Shown here piece by piece: positions 45,794 through 55,278 of a DNA stretch of 64,000 bases. The stretch is from Sedimenticola selenatireducens DSM 17993. GTDB lineage: Bacteria > Pseudomonadota > Gammaproteobacteria > Chromatiales > Chromatiaceae. A program made the position numbers and the translations under genes. The first letter of the stretch is position 1. Each line of letters starts with the position of its first letter. Under the pieces are notes generated by a model. It was given only the letters and a program-made list of their open reading frames with translations. It ran no database searches and was not told the DNA's origin. Location of the stretch: NCBI RefSeq assembly GCF_000428045.1, contig NZ_ATZE01000004.1:124001-188000 (forward strand), written 5' to 3'.

Positions 45794-47512
45794 ATGCATC
45801 CAGAATTTATCCAAGGCCCGTCGGGTCGACTTTTCACTCTTACCTTCATGCCTCCTGGAGATCGACTTCCCACCTCGTGGGTTCTGCATCTTCCTGCCTT
45901 TGCCGAGGAGATGAACAAATCCCGTCACATGGTCAGTTGGCAGGCCAGGCAACTGGCTCTACAGGGGCACGGCGTCCTGGTGGCAGACCTGTTTGGGACA
46001 GGAGACAGCGATGGTGACTTCAGCCAGGCGGACTGGATATGCTGGAAGCAGGATGTGCGTTTTCTTTTACAACGGATTGAAGCACTTGGCGCGACAGAGA
46101 TTACGCTGTGGGGGCTAAGAGTTGGTGCTTTGCTTGCGGTGGATATGCTAAAAACCGCACCCGAATTAGTCCGTCGGCTGTCGCTCTGGCAGCCGGTGAT
46201 TAACGGAAATCAGGCGATAGCCCAGTTTCTCAGGCTCCGGCTAGCGGCAGGAATGATGACCGGGAATGGCGAGAGCATGGCAGATCTCAAGCAGATCCTG
46301 TCGGCTGGAGAGCGATTGGAAGTGGCAGGTTATGGACTCTCTCCCGCACTCTATGAACAACTCTCGGCGCAATCAATGAATGATATTCCCGCTGAGACGA
46401 TCAGCAGGACTCAAGTGAATTGGCTGGAGGTCGTAGCTGCACCCGAGAAGCCGCTGAATCTTCAGTCACAAAAGCTGCTCTCCAGATGGCAGGAAGCCGG
46501 TTGTTCCGTGCGTTCGGAAGCTATTGTGGGCGAGCCGTTTTGGACAACCCAGGAACTCGCGACCGCTCCGCACCTGATTGGCTGCACGACGGATCTGTTG
46601 ATACATGCCGGCCTTGGTTCGACACCCGTGCAATCACCTGCTGAACGGGAGATTGCCACGGATGACGAGAGACCACTTACCTTCGATTGCCGGGGCGAAC
46701 ACTTGGTTGCTGTTCTGCACAATCCTTCGTCTGAAAGCAGGCGTGCATTGCTCGTGGTCGTAGGTGGCCCGCAATATCGGGTTGGAAGTCATCGGGAGTT
46801 CGTTCTGCTGTCAAGAAAACTGGCGAAATCCGGATACCCCGTTTTCCGATTTGACTATCGGGGTATGGGGGATAGTGAGGGTGACTATACCGGATTCGAA
46901 AATATTCAGGATGATATAGCAGCCGCCATTGATTCCCTGCAGTCGAGTATGTCCGGGGTAGAGGAGGTGGTGATCTGGGGGTTATGTGATGCGGCCACTG
47001 CAGCATCTTTCTATGCGGCCAGCGACCCCAGAGTGGCTGGCCTGGTATTGGCGAATCCCTGGGTTCGGAGCGAAGAGGGCGAAGCCAGGGCCTTTTTGAA
47101 GCACTACTATATCAAGCGAATTCTATCTCTGGGATTCTGGAGGAAAGTTCTGCGGGGTCAACTGGATATTGCGCAATCAGCGAGTTCGCTTCAGAGCAAC
47201 CTGAAAATCGCAACAGGTGGTGAACAGGGGAGCGGTGACACGCAACCCAACATCCCGGCTGTTAGTCTGGCGATCCGACTGGAGCAGTCTTTGCGAGAGT
47301 TCAAGGGCCAGGTTCTGTTTATCCTGAGCGGGAATGATCTGACGGCTGCTGAATTCAAGGACGCGGTTGAGGCATCACGAGGCTTCAAAGGTCTTCTGGG
47401 TGAGTCGCGTTTTGAACAGTTCCACCTGGAGGCGTCGGATCACACCTTTTCTCGCCATGAATGGCTGGAGCAGGCCATCCAGCGCACAGAATCTTGGCTG
47501 AAGGCGTGGTAG
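45794..47512 (+). CDS. fused exosortase-A-associated hydrolase 2-hydrolase 1 protein
   Basis: About 572 residues, two alpha/beta-hydrolase domains in one chain. The first (about 1-275) matches the 'hydrolase 2' family (TIGR03101-like): H-L-P-A-F-A-E-E-M-N-K-S-R and D-L-F-G-T-G-D-S. The second (about 295-572) matches 'hydrolase 1' (TIGR03100-like): V-V-V-G-G-P-Q-Y-R-V-G-S-H-R and F-D-Y-R-G-M-G-D-S-E-G. Neither has a normal G-x-S-x-G elbow: the first reads G-L-R-V-G (R109), the second G-L-C-D-A (C398). These replacements are, as I recall, usual for the families. In most genomes the two are separate genes. TTG at 45776 is an alternative start. Confidence 0.85.
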   Translation: MHPEFIQGPSGRLFTLTFMPPGDRLPTSWVLHLPAFAEEMNKSRHMVSWQARQLALQGHGVLVADLFGTGDSDGDFSQADWICWKQDVRFLLQRIEALGATEITLWGLRVGALLAVDMLKTAPELVRRLSLWQPVINGNQAIAQFLRLRLAAGMMTGNGESMADLKQILSAGERLEVAGYGLSPALYEQLSAQSMNDIPAETISRTQVNWLEVVAAPEKPLNLQSQKLLSRWQEAGCSVRSEAIVGEPFWTTQELATAPHLIGCTTDLLIHAGLGSTPVQSPAEREIATDDERPLTFDCRGEHLVAVLHNPSSESRRALLVVVGGPQYRVGSHREFVLLSRKLAKSGYPVFRFDYRGMGDSEGDYTGFENIQDDIAAAIDSLQSSMSGVEEVVIWGLCDAATAASFYAASDPRVAGLVLANPWVRSEEGEARAFLKHYYIKRILSLGFWRKVLRGQLDIAQSASSLQSNLKIATGGEQGSGDTQPNIPAVSLAIRLEQSLREFKGQVLFILSGNDLTAAEFKDAVEASRGFKGLLGESRFEQFHLEASDHTFSRHEWLEQAIQRTESWLKAW

Positions 47513-47910
47513 ATCGATTCAATGGCGGCTGGCTTGGCTATACTCAATGGAGCCCGGGACCGGTTTTATGCAATATTCTGTTAGAAAATTTATGCTAATC
47601 TTATTTACTCGTCACACTCTGTAGAACTACCGATTTACAACAGTGTTTTGCTTTTCCCGGTTTATGCTTTCTGATCATGGACGACGATCATTACTGCGCA
47701 TTGTGCGTCAAAGGTTCGCCCTTCAGAGGCCATTCGAACCGCTCCAGTCGATGACTAAATCGAATGGTCACCTGAAATCATAGCAATAAGTAGGTTGTTT
47801 CTGGATGAGTGTCATCCTGCGTACGCCTGAACTGTGTGGCGGATTTCAGTAAATATATGGGGTGCGTTATGTGGAGTGAAATTCTTTAACACAAGGGAAG
47901 GTGTCAATCT
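47513..47910. other. gap before the propeller/helix gene, with an inverted repeat
   Basis: About 400 bases without a supported gene. An eight-base inverted repeat (CCATTCGA at 47730-47737, TCGAATGG at 47760-47767) occurs here, with a 22-base spacer. This could be an operator or a hairpin. The remainder is AT-rich with runs such as TTATGCTAATCTTATTTA, but no -10/-35 pair could be picked with confidence. Confidence 0.4.
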
Positions 47911-50172
47911 ATGCCTGGTTCCGGTCAATTTCCTGGTAATTGCCTCGTTATTATTCTTACCTGTTGTCTTTATGCCGCACCACACAATGTTTTGGCCGAT
48001 GAACAGCAGCTGCCTGCACTCGCCATCGGGGTTAACCTGGATGATTGCGCGAAGAAACTGGAGCAGCAGGGGGGCTGGTGTGAAATAAGGGTGAATGACA
48101 AGCACCCCTCCATTTCTTCCGTGTGGCCGGAGAATCTGAGTAAGAGAATCCGCATGAGAACGGGCGGGAAGTCGATCTTGACCGCCTGGAACAGCGCGGC
48201 TTTTGATGAAGACAATCTCTATCTCTATTTTTTTGGTGGAGGACATGCGGACTATGGGGGAAATGAGGTCTATCGGTTTGATCTTAAGAAGGGTCAGTGG
48301 AAGCGACTGACCGATCCATCCCCACTGGATCAGCTATATGTACTGCATGATTATGGCGCCAGAAAGAATAAACCCTGGAGACGACTTTGCTGGATGCCAG
48401 ACCCGGAAAAGGTACCCGGGAGTTCACATACCTATGACGGTATTCTATTCAGCAAAAAGACGAAAACGGTGTTCCTCTATACCTACGGAGCGGCCAATGG
48501 TTCATGCCTTGAGGACAAGGAGGACGAGTATAAAAACAGTCCCTTGGTATGGGGTGATCGGAGAGTCGGGTTTGGCTGGTACGAATTTAATCCATCAGTG
48601 TCGGGTGAGCGAAATGGACTTGCGCCACTTAAATGGCGAAAAGTCTTCGGTTACGAGGAACTGAAGCAAAAGAATGTACATCAGAGTTATCCCGTTTCAG
48701 CTGAGTTAACGGATGGAAGCATTTTACTGGGCTCAAAGAACAGGGCTGTCGTTTATGACCCGATCAATGCCGATATCCAGAGCGCAAAATCATTTATGGG
48801 TCAGGCAGACTGGGGGGATGGTCTCAAGGTATATGATGAAAAACGCAATCAGATATGGTCCATTCACAAAAAGTCATTGTTACAGTTTGATGCCAGTACC
48901 GGCCAACTGATACATACCCACAAACAGATAATTCCCCACGGGAAATCAATTGCAATTAACCGGGATGGCGACCTGGTTTCATGGGACGGGCGATGGAATA
49001 TCTTCATGTTCAGTCCGGATGCGAAGAATCCTGGATGGCGTCACTACAACTGGATGAAACAGGGGCCCCAGCGCGGGGATGTTCGGGTGTATGGAAAATG
49101 GGTCTATCTGAAGGATTACGATTTGTATGCCGGCATTTCGTCCCATGAAACGGGCTTCTGGATATATAAGCATCCTCCACAGATGAAACCGGTCAATTAC
49201 GCACCGTTCAACCTGGGTGAACTAGTGAAAAAGACAGTAACCGGTGGTGTATTGAAAGTGCCGGCCGGGATCTATGGCCAGGGGCTTTATATCAACAGGT
49301 CGATGACTGTCGATCTCACGGGAGTGTCCATCAGAGGGATTGCAAATCGCAAGGGAATAGTGAATGTCTCCTGCAATGGATGCCAGGTGAAAATTACAAA
49401 TCTCAATGCCGACGGGATACAAGCAGACTGTCTGGGTGGGAATTGCGCCGGTATCAAGGCGGAGGGTAAGGGGTTTGATCTGACCGTTGATCACGCCGTG
49501 ATCAAAAACACCGTGATAGGGATCATAACTGACAACAGAGGGGGGACTCTTCGTTTGACAAACAGCCTGATCGAAAACAGCGGCCTGGATGATCGTTCGA
49601 AAACCCTGGGACATGGATTTTACGCGGGTGATATCGACAAGGTAGTGGTGGAGAACAGCGTCATCAGGCGCTCTTTCGGCAAGGGGCACTTGTTCAAGAG
49701 TCGGGCCACAGAAACAGAGATTGTTAACACGGTGATAGCTGGACTTGATGGCAGGCACTCACGCCTGATTGACTTCCCTTGTGGGGGGCACCTTTCGGTA
49801 CACGAAAGTGTCCTGCAACAAGGCGAACGGACAGACAATATCGACCTGATCAGTGTGGGTACCGAGGCAAAAAACTGTGGTGGTAGTGTGCGGCCCTCCA
49901 ATGTCTCAATTACCAATAACTGGGTTATTTTTGACCGGGATGAGTCGGAAGATGAACCCGCTTTCAACTATGGCTTTAACCGCTTTTTTACCTGGCGTGC
50001 ACCGATAGAAAAACTCGTGGTTTCTGGCAACCGGATCATCGAGACTACCGGGCGCTTCCGGTTTGATGGGGAGGATCATGTCCCCGACCTGTCAGAGGGA
50101 AATCAATTCTTCAAGAGTCGAAAAGCGGCTGGACTTGGGCCTGACCAGTTACCAGGGAGACCTTCCCGGTAA
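47911..50172 (+). CDS. secreted protein with kelch-like propeller and right-handed beta-helix
   Basis: A 753-residue protein with an N-terminal hydrophobic signal (about 9-30). Residues ~60-430 contain kelch-like units, e.g. F-F-G-G-G-H-A-D-Y-G-G-N-E-V-Y-R-F-D, the hallmark G-G-H plus Y-R-F-D pattern. Residues ~435-690 look like a right-handed parallel beta-helix (I-N-R-S-M-T-V-D-L-T-G-V-S-I, V-V-E-N-S-V-I-R-R-S-F). Such helices bind or cleave polysaccharides. GGAAGGTG precedes the ATG. It is placed between the ACP/hydrolase genes and the decarboxylase/ligase pair, so it may act on the exported polymer. Enzyme activity is not certain. Confidence 0.82.
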   Translation: MPGSGQFPGNCLVIILTCCLYAAPHNVLADEQQLPALAIGVNLDDCAKKLEQQGGWCEIRVNDKHPSISSVWPENLSKRIRMRTGGKSILTAWNSAAFDEDNLYLYFFGGGHADYGGNEVYRFDLKKGQWKRLTDPSPLDQLYVLHDYGARKNKPWRRLCWMPDPEKVPGSSHTYDGILFSKKTKTVFLYTYGAANGSCLEDKEDEYKNSPLVWGDRRVGFGWYEFNPSVSGERNGLAPLKWRKVFGYEELKQKNVHQSYPVSAELTDGSILLGSKNRAVVYDPINADIQSAKSFMGQADWGDGLKVYDEKRNQIWSIHKKSLLQFDASTGQLIHTHKQIIPHGKSIAINRDGDLVSWDGRWNIFMFSPDAKNPGWRHYNWMKQGPQRGDVRVYGKWVYLKDYDLYAGISSHETGFWIYKHPPQMKPVNYAPFNLGELVKKTVTGGVLKVPAGIYGQGLYINRSMTVDLTGVSIRGIANRKGIVNVSCNGCQVKITNLNADGIQADCLGGNCAGIKAEGKGFDLTVDHAVIKNTVIGIITDNRGGTLRLTNSLIENSGLDDRSKTLGHGFYAGDIDKVVVENSVIRRSFGKGHLFKSRATETEIVNTVIAGLDGRHSRLIDFPCGGHLSVHESVLQQGERTDNIDLISVGTEAKNCGGSVRPSNVSITNNWVIFDRDESEDEPAFNYGFNRFFTWRAPIEKLVVSGNRIIETTGRFRFDGEDHVPDLSEGNQFFKSRKAAGLGPDQLPGRPSR

Positions 50173-50223
50173 CAAGGCTGAGGCCGAGTAAATAAACAAT
50201 AGTGCATGCATCCACGGCTCCAA

Positions 50224-51456
50224 CTATAGCAGCACCTCAACGGTGTGTGGGTGGCTTAGGAAATCCTGTGGGCTGGCATTCAGCCCATAGGCCCCAGACT
50301 GGTAGATAACCACCAGGTCGCCGATTTCCATCACGGGCAGTTCCATCTTGCCGGCCAGAATATCCAATGGTGTACAGAGTGGCCCGACGATGCTCACGAC
50401 TTCGGTTGTACCCGATGACACCCGGTTGCCGACGCAGACGGGATAATTCTTTCTGATCACCTGGCCGAAGTTACCCGATGCGGCGAGGTGGTGATGCAGT
50501 CCCCCATTGGTAACGACAAAGGTCTCGCCCCGGGAGACTTTTTTATCAATCACTTCGCAGACATAGATGCCGGCTTCGCCAACCAGGTAGCGGCCCAGTT
50601 CAATGACTATCTCCGCCTCTGGCAACCTTGGAGCATAGTTGTTCAGAAGGGTTTGCAAATTCTCCGCGACGGGGGCAGGGTCGAGCGCCTTCTCTCCAGG
50701 GAAGTAAGGAATGCCGAAACCACCACCAATATTCAGCCATTCAATCGGGGAGGGTGCGTGTTCCGATAAACGCCAGGCCAGTTCAAAGGTCTTTGTCTGC
50801 GCCTCGATCAGTGCTTCCGGCCTGAGGTTTTGCGATCCGCTGAAGATATGAAAGCCCCTGAAATCCAGTTCCAATGAACCAATTCTCCGCAGCACCTCGG
50901 GAACCCGCTCGGCATCTATACCAAAGGGTTTTGGGCCACCACCCATCTTCATGCCGGAGGTCTTGAGTTCGAAATCTGGATTGACCCTGATCGATACCCT
51001 GGGCCGAATCGAAAGTGCATTGCCGATATTGGCAACGCGCTCCATCTCGCCCTCCGACTCCATGTTGATAATCACACCGGCCGCAACAGCAGCCGTTAAC
51101 TCCTTGTCGGTTTTGCCTGGACCGGCAAAACTGATGTTGCCGGGGGATACACCAGTATCCAGTGCGATTTTCATCTCGCCAAGGGATGCGACATCAAGGC
51201 CATCGGTAATTGCCGACAAATGCTGTACCACCGCGGGCATGGAGTTGGCCTTGATGGCGTAGTGCAGATGGATAGTGTCCGGGAGGATCGCGCGAAGTGC
51301 CGAAACCCTTGCCGATATCAGCTGGCGGTCATAGGCATAGAACGGGGTCTGACCTACCCGCGCCGCGAGTGTTGAGAGCGGGATGCCGCCGATCTGGAGT
51401 TGGTTATCCTGCACCGGAAATTGCGCCATTGTCTCGTGCCTGGGTGTTGCCTTCAT
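50224..51456 (-). CDS. PLP-dependent decarboxylase, exosortase-A-associated
   Basis: A 410-residue fold-type III PLP enzyme resembling diaminopimelate/ornithine decarboxylase. The Schiff-base lysine is K69 in L-H-Y-A-I-K-A-N-S, the PLP phosphate loop is G-G-G-F-G-I near residue 246, and C-T in G-P-L-C-T (about 364) corresponds to the catalytic cysteine. The family close to TIGR03099 occurs in exosortase-A loci beside an AMP ligase (its partner here is the next gene, with overlapping ends). It probably decarboxylates an amino acid or ACP-bound amino acid used to decorate the polymer; the substrate is unknown. Confidence 0.92.
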   Translation of the reverse strand: MKATPRHETMAQFPVQDNQLQIGGIPLSTLAARVGQTPFYAYDRQLISARVSALRAILPDTIHLHYAIKANSMPAVVQHLSAITDGLDVASLGEMKIALDTGVSPGNISFAGPGKTDKELTAAVAAGVIINMESEGEMERVANIGNALSIRPRVSIRVNPDFELKTSGMKMGGGPKPFGIDAERVPEVLRRIGSLELDFRGFHIFSGSQNLRPEALIEAQTKTFELAWRLSEHAPSPIEWLNIGGGFGIPYFPGEKALDPAPVAENLQTLLNNYAPRLPEAEIVIELGRYLVGEAGIYVCEVIDKKVSRGETFVVTNGGLHHHLAASGNFGQVIRKNYPVCVGNRVSSGTTEVVSIVGPLCTPLDILAGKMELPVMEIGDLVVIYQSGAYGLNASPQDFLSHPHTVEVLL

Positions 51457-53048
51457 GTCAACTCACTCTCCTGAAACAACTCCCGGTACTGCTGGGCAAG
51501 GGATTTCCTGTCGATTTTTCCGTTCTGATTTCTGGGCAGACTTTCTCGTATCAGTACCGCCTGTGGCACCATGAAATTGGGCAACGCCTTGCGGCATTGC
51601 TGCAGGATGCTTTCTTCCGTTTCAGTACCCGCATCCGTCACGAGCAATAGTATGGCCTGGCCCAATGTCGGATGGGGGATGCCCAGGGCCGCCACCTCGC
51701 TGGCCAGTTTGCAGCCGTAGACCACCTCTTCGACTTCCGTGGGGCTGACCCGGTAACCGGAGGTCTTGATCATCTCGTCCTTGCGGCTGATAAAGTAGAG
51801 ATAGCCCTCTTCATCCCGCTTCACCTGATCCCCTGACCAGACCGCGATCTCGGTTAACGGGATCTCGGCTGCCTGTCCGGGGCAGGGCCTGAAGCGCTCA
51901 GCGGTCTTTTCCGGGTCGTTCCAGTATCCCTGTGCGACCAGTGCGCCGCGGTGCACCAGTTCGCCCGGTTCACCCGGCGCGCATTCGGAACCGTCCTCGC
52001 GTACCACCAGTATCTCGGCGTTTGGTATTGCCTTGCCCATCGATTCCGGCCGGATGTTCACCTGGTCAGGTGGCAGATAGGTGGAGCGAAAGGCCTCGGT
52101 CAATCCGTACATCAGGTAGATATCGGTAGAAGGAAGCGCCTGCTGCAGGTTGCGGGTGGTAGTTTTGGGCATGGCGCCGCCGGAATTAGTGATGTAGCGG
52201 AGTGATCTGGCGGTGACCTCGGGCCACTCCAGTTGCGCCAACTGGTTCCATAGCGGGGGGACGGCGGCCAGACCGGTAATCCTGTAACGCTCGACCGCAC
52301 GAATTACGTCCCGCGGCAACAGGTAATCCATCAGCACGACCCGGGCGCCGACATGGAAGGCGGTGGTCATCTGGCTGAGACCGTAGTCGAAGCTGAACGG
52401 TAGCACCGCCAGCAGCCTGTCATCGGGTCTGTTCCCCAGGTATTCGGCAACGCTTTCGGCCCCGGCAATCATATTGCGGTGTGAGAGTACAACACCCTTC
52501 GGATTCCCTGTACTGCCGGAGGTATAGAGTATGGCGGCCATGTCACTATCGATACGGCGATGGCCTTCCTTCCGCCCGCCATCCTCGCCGGAGAATGCTT
52601 CACCCCAGTGCAGGATATTCACTGCCGGGAGCATCGGTCGCTTACTTTCCGGGTTTCCCGACACCACCACACTGCGCAGGTCATGACACTCAGGCAGGAC
52701 CTCGGCGAGCAGGTTGAGTCGATCGGTCGATGTGATCAGTATGCGGACATTGCAATCTTTAAGGATATAGGCCACCTGGTGCGGTTTTAGCAGGGGATTG
52801 ATCGGAACAAACACGCCTCCGGCCCGGGAAGCCCCAAACAGCCCGAATACGGTTTGCGGTTGTTTGGGGAGATAGACAGCCACGCGCTCCGAGGGGCTGA
52901 GACCCAGCGCCAAAAGGCCCGATGCGACCGTATCGACCTTTGATCTGACAGAAGCGTAGGTGAACTCCTCCTGTTTGTGAACCAATGCTACCCGGTCTGG
53001 CCAGTTATTGGCGGCCGAATCGATTAACTGATGAAGGAGTATTGACAT
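51453..53048 (-). CDS. AMP-dependent acyl ligase, exosortase-A-associated
   Basis: A 531-residue adenylate-forming enzyme. A3 core: Y-T-S-G-S-T-G-N-P-K-G (about 175-185). Family-diagnostic P-F-S-F-D-Y-G-L-S-Q (about 221-230), and Y-G-L-T-E (A5). The C-terminus carries the catalytic lysine in N-Q-N-G-K-I-D (about 514). It belongs to the TIGR03098-like exosortase-A ligase family, which loads an acid onto a carrier protein; the candidate carrier is encoded at 45528. Its stop overlaps the decarboxylase start, so both are cotranscribed on the minus strand. Confidence 0.92.
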   Translation of the reverse strand: MSILLHQLIDSAANNWPDRVALVHKQEEFTYASVRSKVDTVASGLLALGLSPSERVAVYLPKQPQTVFGLFGASRAGGVFVPINPLLKPHQVAYILKDCNVRILITSTDRLNLLAEVLPECHDLRSVVVSGNPESKRPMLPAVNILHWGEAFSGEDGGRKEGHRRIDSDMAAILYTSGSTGNPKGVVLSHRNMIAGAESVAEYLGNRPDDRLLAVLPFSFDYGLSQMTTAFHVGARVVLMDYLLPRDVIRAVERYRITGLAAVPPLWNQLAQLEWPEVTARSLRYITNSGGAMPKTTTRNLQQALPSTDIYLMYGLTEAFRSTYLPPDQVNIRPESMGKAIPNAEILVVREDGSECAPGEPGELVHRGALVAQGYWNDPEKTAERFRPCPGQAAEIPLTEIAVWSGDQVKRDEEGYLYFISRKDEMIKTSGYRVSPTEVEEVVYGCKLASEVAALGIPHPTLGQAILLLVTDAGTETEESILQQCRKALPNFMVPQAVLIRESLPRNQNGKIDRKSLAQQYRELFQESELT

Positions 53049-53813
53049 CCAGTTCCCTCTAAGTATTTGAATATACGTGGATTATCTTTAGCAAATTTAA
53101 TGTGCGGTGGCCTAGTTGTTTAAGTGGCCAAACAAATATCTAACCAACAAGAAAACCCTCAGTAATGAGCAAAGATACCAGAACCTTGAACAAAGTTGCG
53201 AAGATTGATGACCACCGAATTCAAAACCACTTTGGTAGGCGGGGGGCTATGAATAGCTTACGCTAAAGTCACCACCCAAGTCGGCCGGGATTGTAATGCT
53301 GAAGGTTGGGTACAGAGGAGGGAGGCGGGTACTTGCTCCAAATGTCTGAAACACTTCGGTCGTGAGTATCACGATCATCCTCTGATGACCACAAACTTTA
53401 AACAGTCCTTAGGTTTATCTCACAATGCAACCGCGTCCCTATTTTTAGGCTCAAGTGTCATTGGAAGGGGCACTACTGTCTTCACAGACTCAATTATATA
53501 TGGAATAATACTCCCTCGAAAATTGCCGTATCAGTAGTGTGCTGCGTTCTTCACAAATTCGGTGCGCAGAAGTAATTTAGTATTCTAAGGCAGCGCTACA
53601 GTAGTAGCGTTGATTTAGCTTTAGTAAAATCGGCACAGGGAAGAAACAATAAATCCAGATAACTTGGTATGGAGACGCATATTCTGGCCATCCGTGAGTA
53701 ATACTCCAACGGCGTTCTCCCTGCGTAAATCTATCTACCATCAGAACTTCTGCGCTATCGGTGTCGACAGCACCATTGTGCGAACCAAAAGAAAAAACAA
53801 TGGTACCGGTGTT
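53049..53813. other. 765-base gap upstream of the acylation module
   Basis: No supported gene. A plus-strand frame of about 96 codons (approximately 53250-53535) is open but has no good start or family resemblance. Two short hairpins occur: TCGTGA/TCACGA at 53360-53374 and CGCTAC-AGTA-GTAGCG at 53594-53609. The second lacks a strong T-run, so I do not call it a terminator. The region must contain the promoters of the minus-strand ligase operon and of the plus-strand acylation module. Confidence 0.4.
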
Positions 53814-53939
53814 ATGCAAAAACGTACAGCCCCGCTGTTTGCCTGGTTTCTGAGCATCCTCTTCGCCGCGCTGATCGTCGCTGGGCTAGCTACCTACAGC
53901 AAGCTGAAATTTGGAGATATCTGGTATTTCCTAAGCTAA
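53814..53939 (+). CDS. DltX-like membrane microprotein (first)
   Basis: A 41-residue protein with one hydrophobic segment (about 8-27) and a short C-terminal tail, ending I-W-Y-F-L-S with the tyrosine at position 38, fourth from the end. It lies 28 bases upstream of the MBOAT gene. From memory, DltX of the D-alanylation system is similarly ~50 residues, with one helix and a C-terminal tyrosine motif that relays D-alanine. This resemblance in size, topology and Tyr position suggests the same role, but homology cannot be proved by eye. The frame stays open upstream; no clear ribosome-binding site was seen, so the start is uncertain. Confidence 0.5.
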   Translation: MQKRTAPLFAWFLSILFAALIVAGLATYSKLKFGDIWYFLS

Positions 53940-53967
53940 ACGGGACAACACACTTACACCAGCATCC

Positions 53968-55140
53968 ATGACCTTTACCTCCCTCACCTGGCTAGCCCTG
54001 ATTGTGGGCGTCACAGGAATATACTGGCTACTTCCGGCGCCTTGGCGAAACGGATTTCTCGCACTCGTTAGTTTTGTCTTTCTTGCCAGTATTCAATTGA
54101 CATCGGCTCTGTTTCTGGTCGCATTTACCCTTATAAGTTACCTGATAGTGAGGAAAGACCGGGTATCGAAAGCCATGATTACTGTGTCTGTGGGATTGGT
54201 GATCGCCGTGGTCGCTTATTACAAGATGCGGGTCGCACACTCACCGGTCGAGGTCCTACGTGACGTCGCCATGCCTATAGGAATGTCTTATTATGCCTTT
54301 CGCGTGGTGCACTACGTGATCGACAAATATCGCGATGTGTTACCCACACACGGCTTTTACGACTATGTCTGCTACCTGTTTTTCGTTCCAACCATGCTGG
54401 TTGGTCCCATTCATCGCTTTACCGCGTTTCATAACAATCACATTGCCATTCGTTGGAATGCCTCTGAGCTATCAGAGGGCATTGAACGCATCCTCTTGGG
54501 ATATTTTAAGATCATTGTGCTGGGAAATTTCCTGTTCAATAAATACCTTGCCAACCAGATTGCGCAACTCGACTCGTCGAACCAGTCGCTTATCTATTAC
54601 CTAGAGGCCGTGCGTGGTAGCCTAAATCTCTATGTTCAATTTTCCGGCTACTCGGATATCGCCATCGGCTTTGCGCTGATGTTGGGGTATCGCGTAATGG
54701 AAAACTTTAACAACCCATTCATGAAGACCAACATTGCAGAGTTTTGGCGCTCCTGGCATATTTCACTGACCAGTTGGTCGCGCGATTATATCTATATGAC
54801 AATGGTCGGGTTGACTCGTAACCCCTACTTGGGCACGTTGGTCTCGTTGCTTGTTGTAGGTATATGGCATGAATTGTCGCTACGCTACGTGATCTGGGGG
54901 CTTTATCACGGCCTTGGCATTATCTTTGTGAATAAGCTGCAGCAGTACGTACGCCGTAGGAACCGCGAAAGGGGCCTCAAGGGAAAAAAGCACCCGGATC
55001 CACTACTGGTCAAGGTGTTAAAGATATTTGCAACTGCCAACTACTTTTTCTTCGGATACATTATCATTAGCCAGGAGTCATTCGCAGATACATTGCAAAT
55101 ATATCGGATCATATTCATCGGCTGGATTGGAGGTAATTGA
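53968..55140 (+). CDS. MBOAT-family O-acyltransferase (DltB/AlgI-like)
   Basis: A 390-residue multi-pass membrane protein. The MBOAT signatures are present: M-S-Y-Y-A-F-R (about 106-112), P-T-M-L-V-G-P-I-H-R (about 141-150), Q-F-S-G-Y-S-D-I-A-I-G (about 224-234), F-W-R-S-W-H-I-S-L (H264) and V-G-I-W-H-E-L-S (catalytic H301). DltB, AlgI and PatA share this core; it moves an acyl or aminoacyl group from a carrier protein in the cytosol through the membrane. It is flanked by two small membrane proteins and followed by an SGNH protein. The 3' end overlaps the second microprotein (TGATG). Confidence 0.93.
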   Translation: MTFTSLTWLALIVGVTGIYWLLPAPWRNGFLALVSFVFLASIQLTSALFLVAFTLISYLIVRKDRVSKAMITVSVGLVIAVVAYYKMRVAHSPVEVLRDVAMPIGMSYYAFRVVHYVIDKYRDVLPTHGFYDYVCYLFFVPTMLVGPIHRFTAFHNNHIAIRWNASELSEGIERILLGYFKIIVLGNFLFNKYLANQIAQLDSSNQSLIYYLEAVRGSLNLYVQFSGYSDIAIGFALMLGYRVMENFNNPFMKTNIAEFWRSWHISLTSWSRDYIYMTMVGLTRNPYLGTLVSLLVVGIWHELSLRYVIWGLYHGLGIIFVNKLQQYVRRRNRERGLKGKKHPDPLLVKVLKIFATANYFFFGYIIISQESFADTLQIYRIIFIGWIGGN

Positions 55141-55277
55141 TGTATCACTGGATTAGTAAAAAACTACCGCCAAGTTTTGCGGTACCGGCCGCCGCTCTGA
55201 TCTACGCTCTGATGCTGCTACTTATCCTCTATTTTTCGTTTGAAGAGGAAGCAAAATTCAACTACCTAGTGCTGTGA
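55140..55277 (+). CDS. DltX-like membrane microprotein (second)
   Basis: A 45-residue protein too short for usual gene callers, directly following the MBOAT gene in a one-base stop-start overlap (TGATG) and followed by the SGNH gene one base after its stop. It has one hydrophobic helix (about 14-33), a short acidic stretch (E-E-E) and ends K-F-N-Y-L-V-L, with the tyrosine at residue 42, fourth from the end. The F-x-Y-x-x-[FL] C-terminus matches the DltX end motif as I remember it. Translational coupling to MBOAT and SGNH genes makes it a convincing small gene. Confidence 0.72.
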   Translation: MYHWISKKLPPSFAVPAAALIYALMLLLILYFSFEEEAKFNYLVL

Positions 55278-55278
55278 T

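Noticed and set aside
53594-53609. Perfect six-base hairpin as a Rho-independent terminator
   Set aside because: No run of T follows on either strand, and no gene ends directly next to it.
53577-53819. 80-codon minus-strand frame upstream of the acylation module
   Set aside because: No domain recognised and it overlaps the first microprotein start; probably chance.
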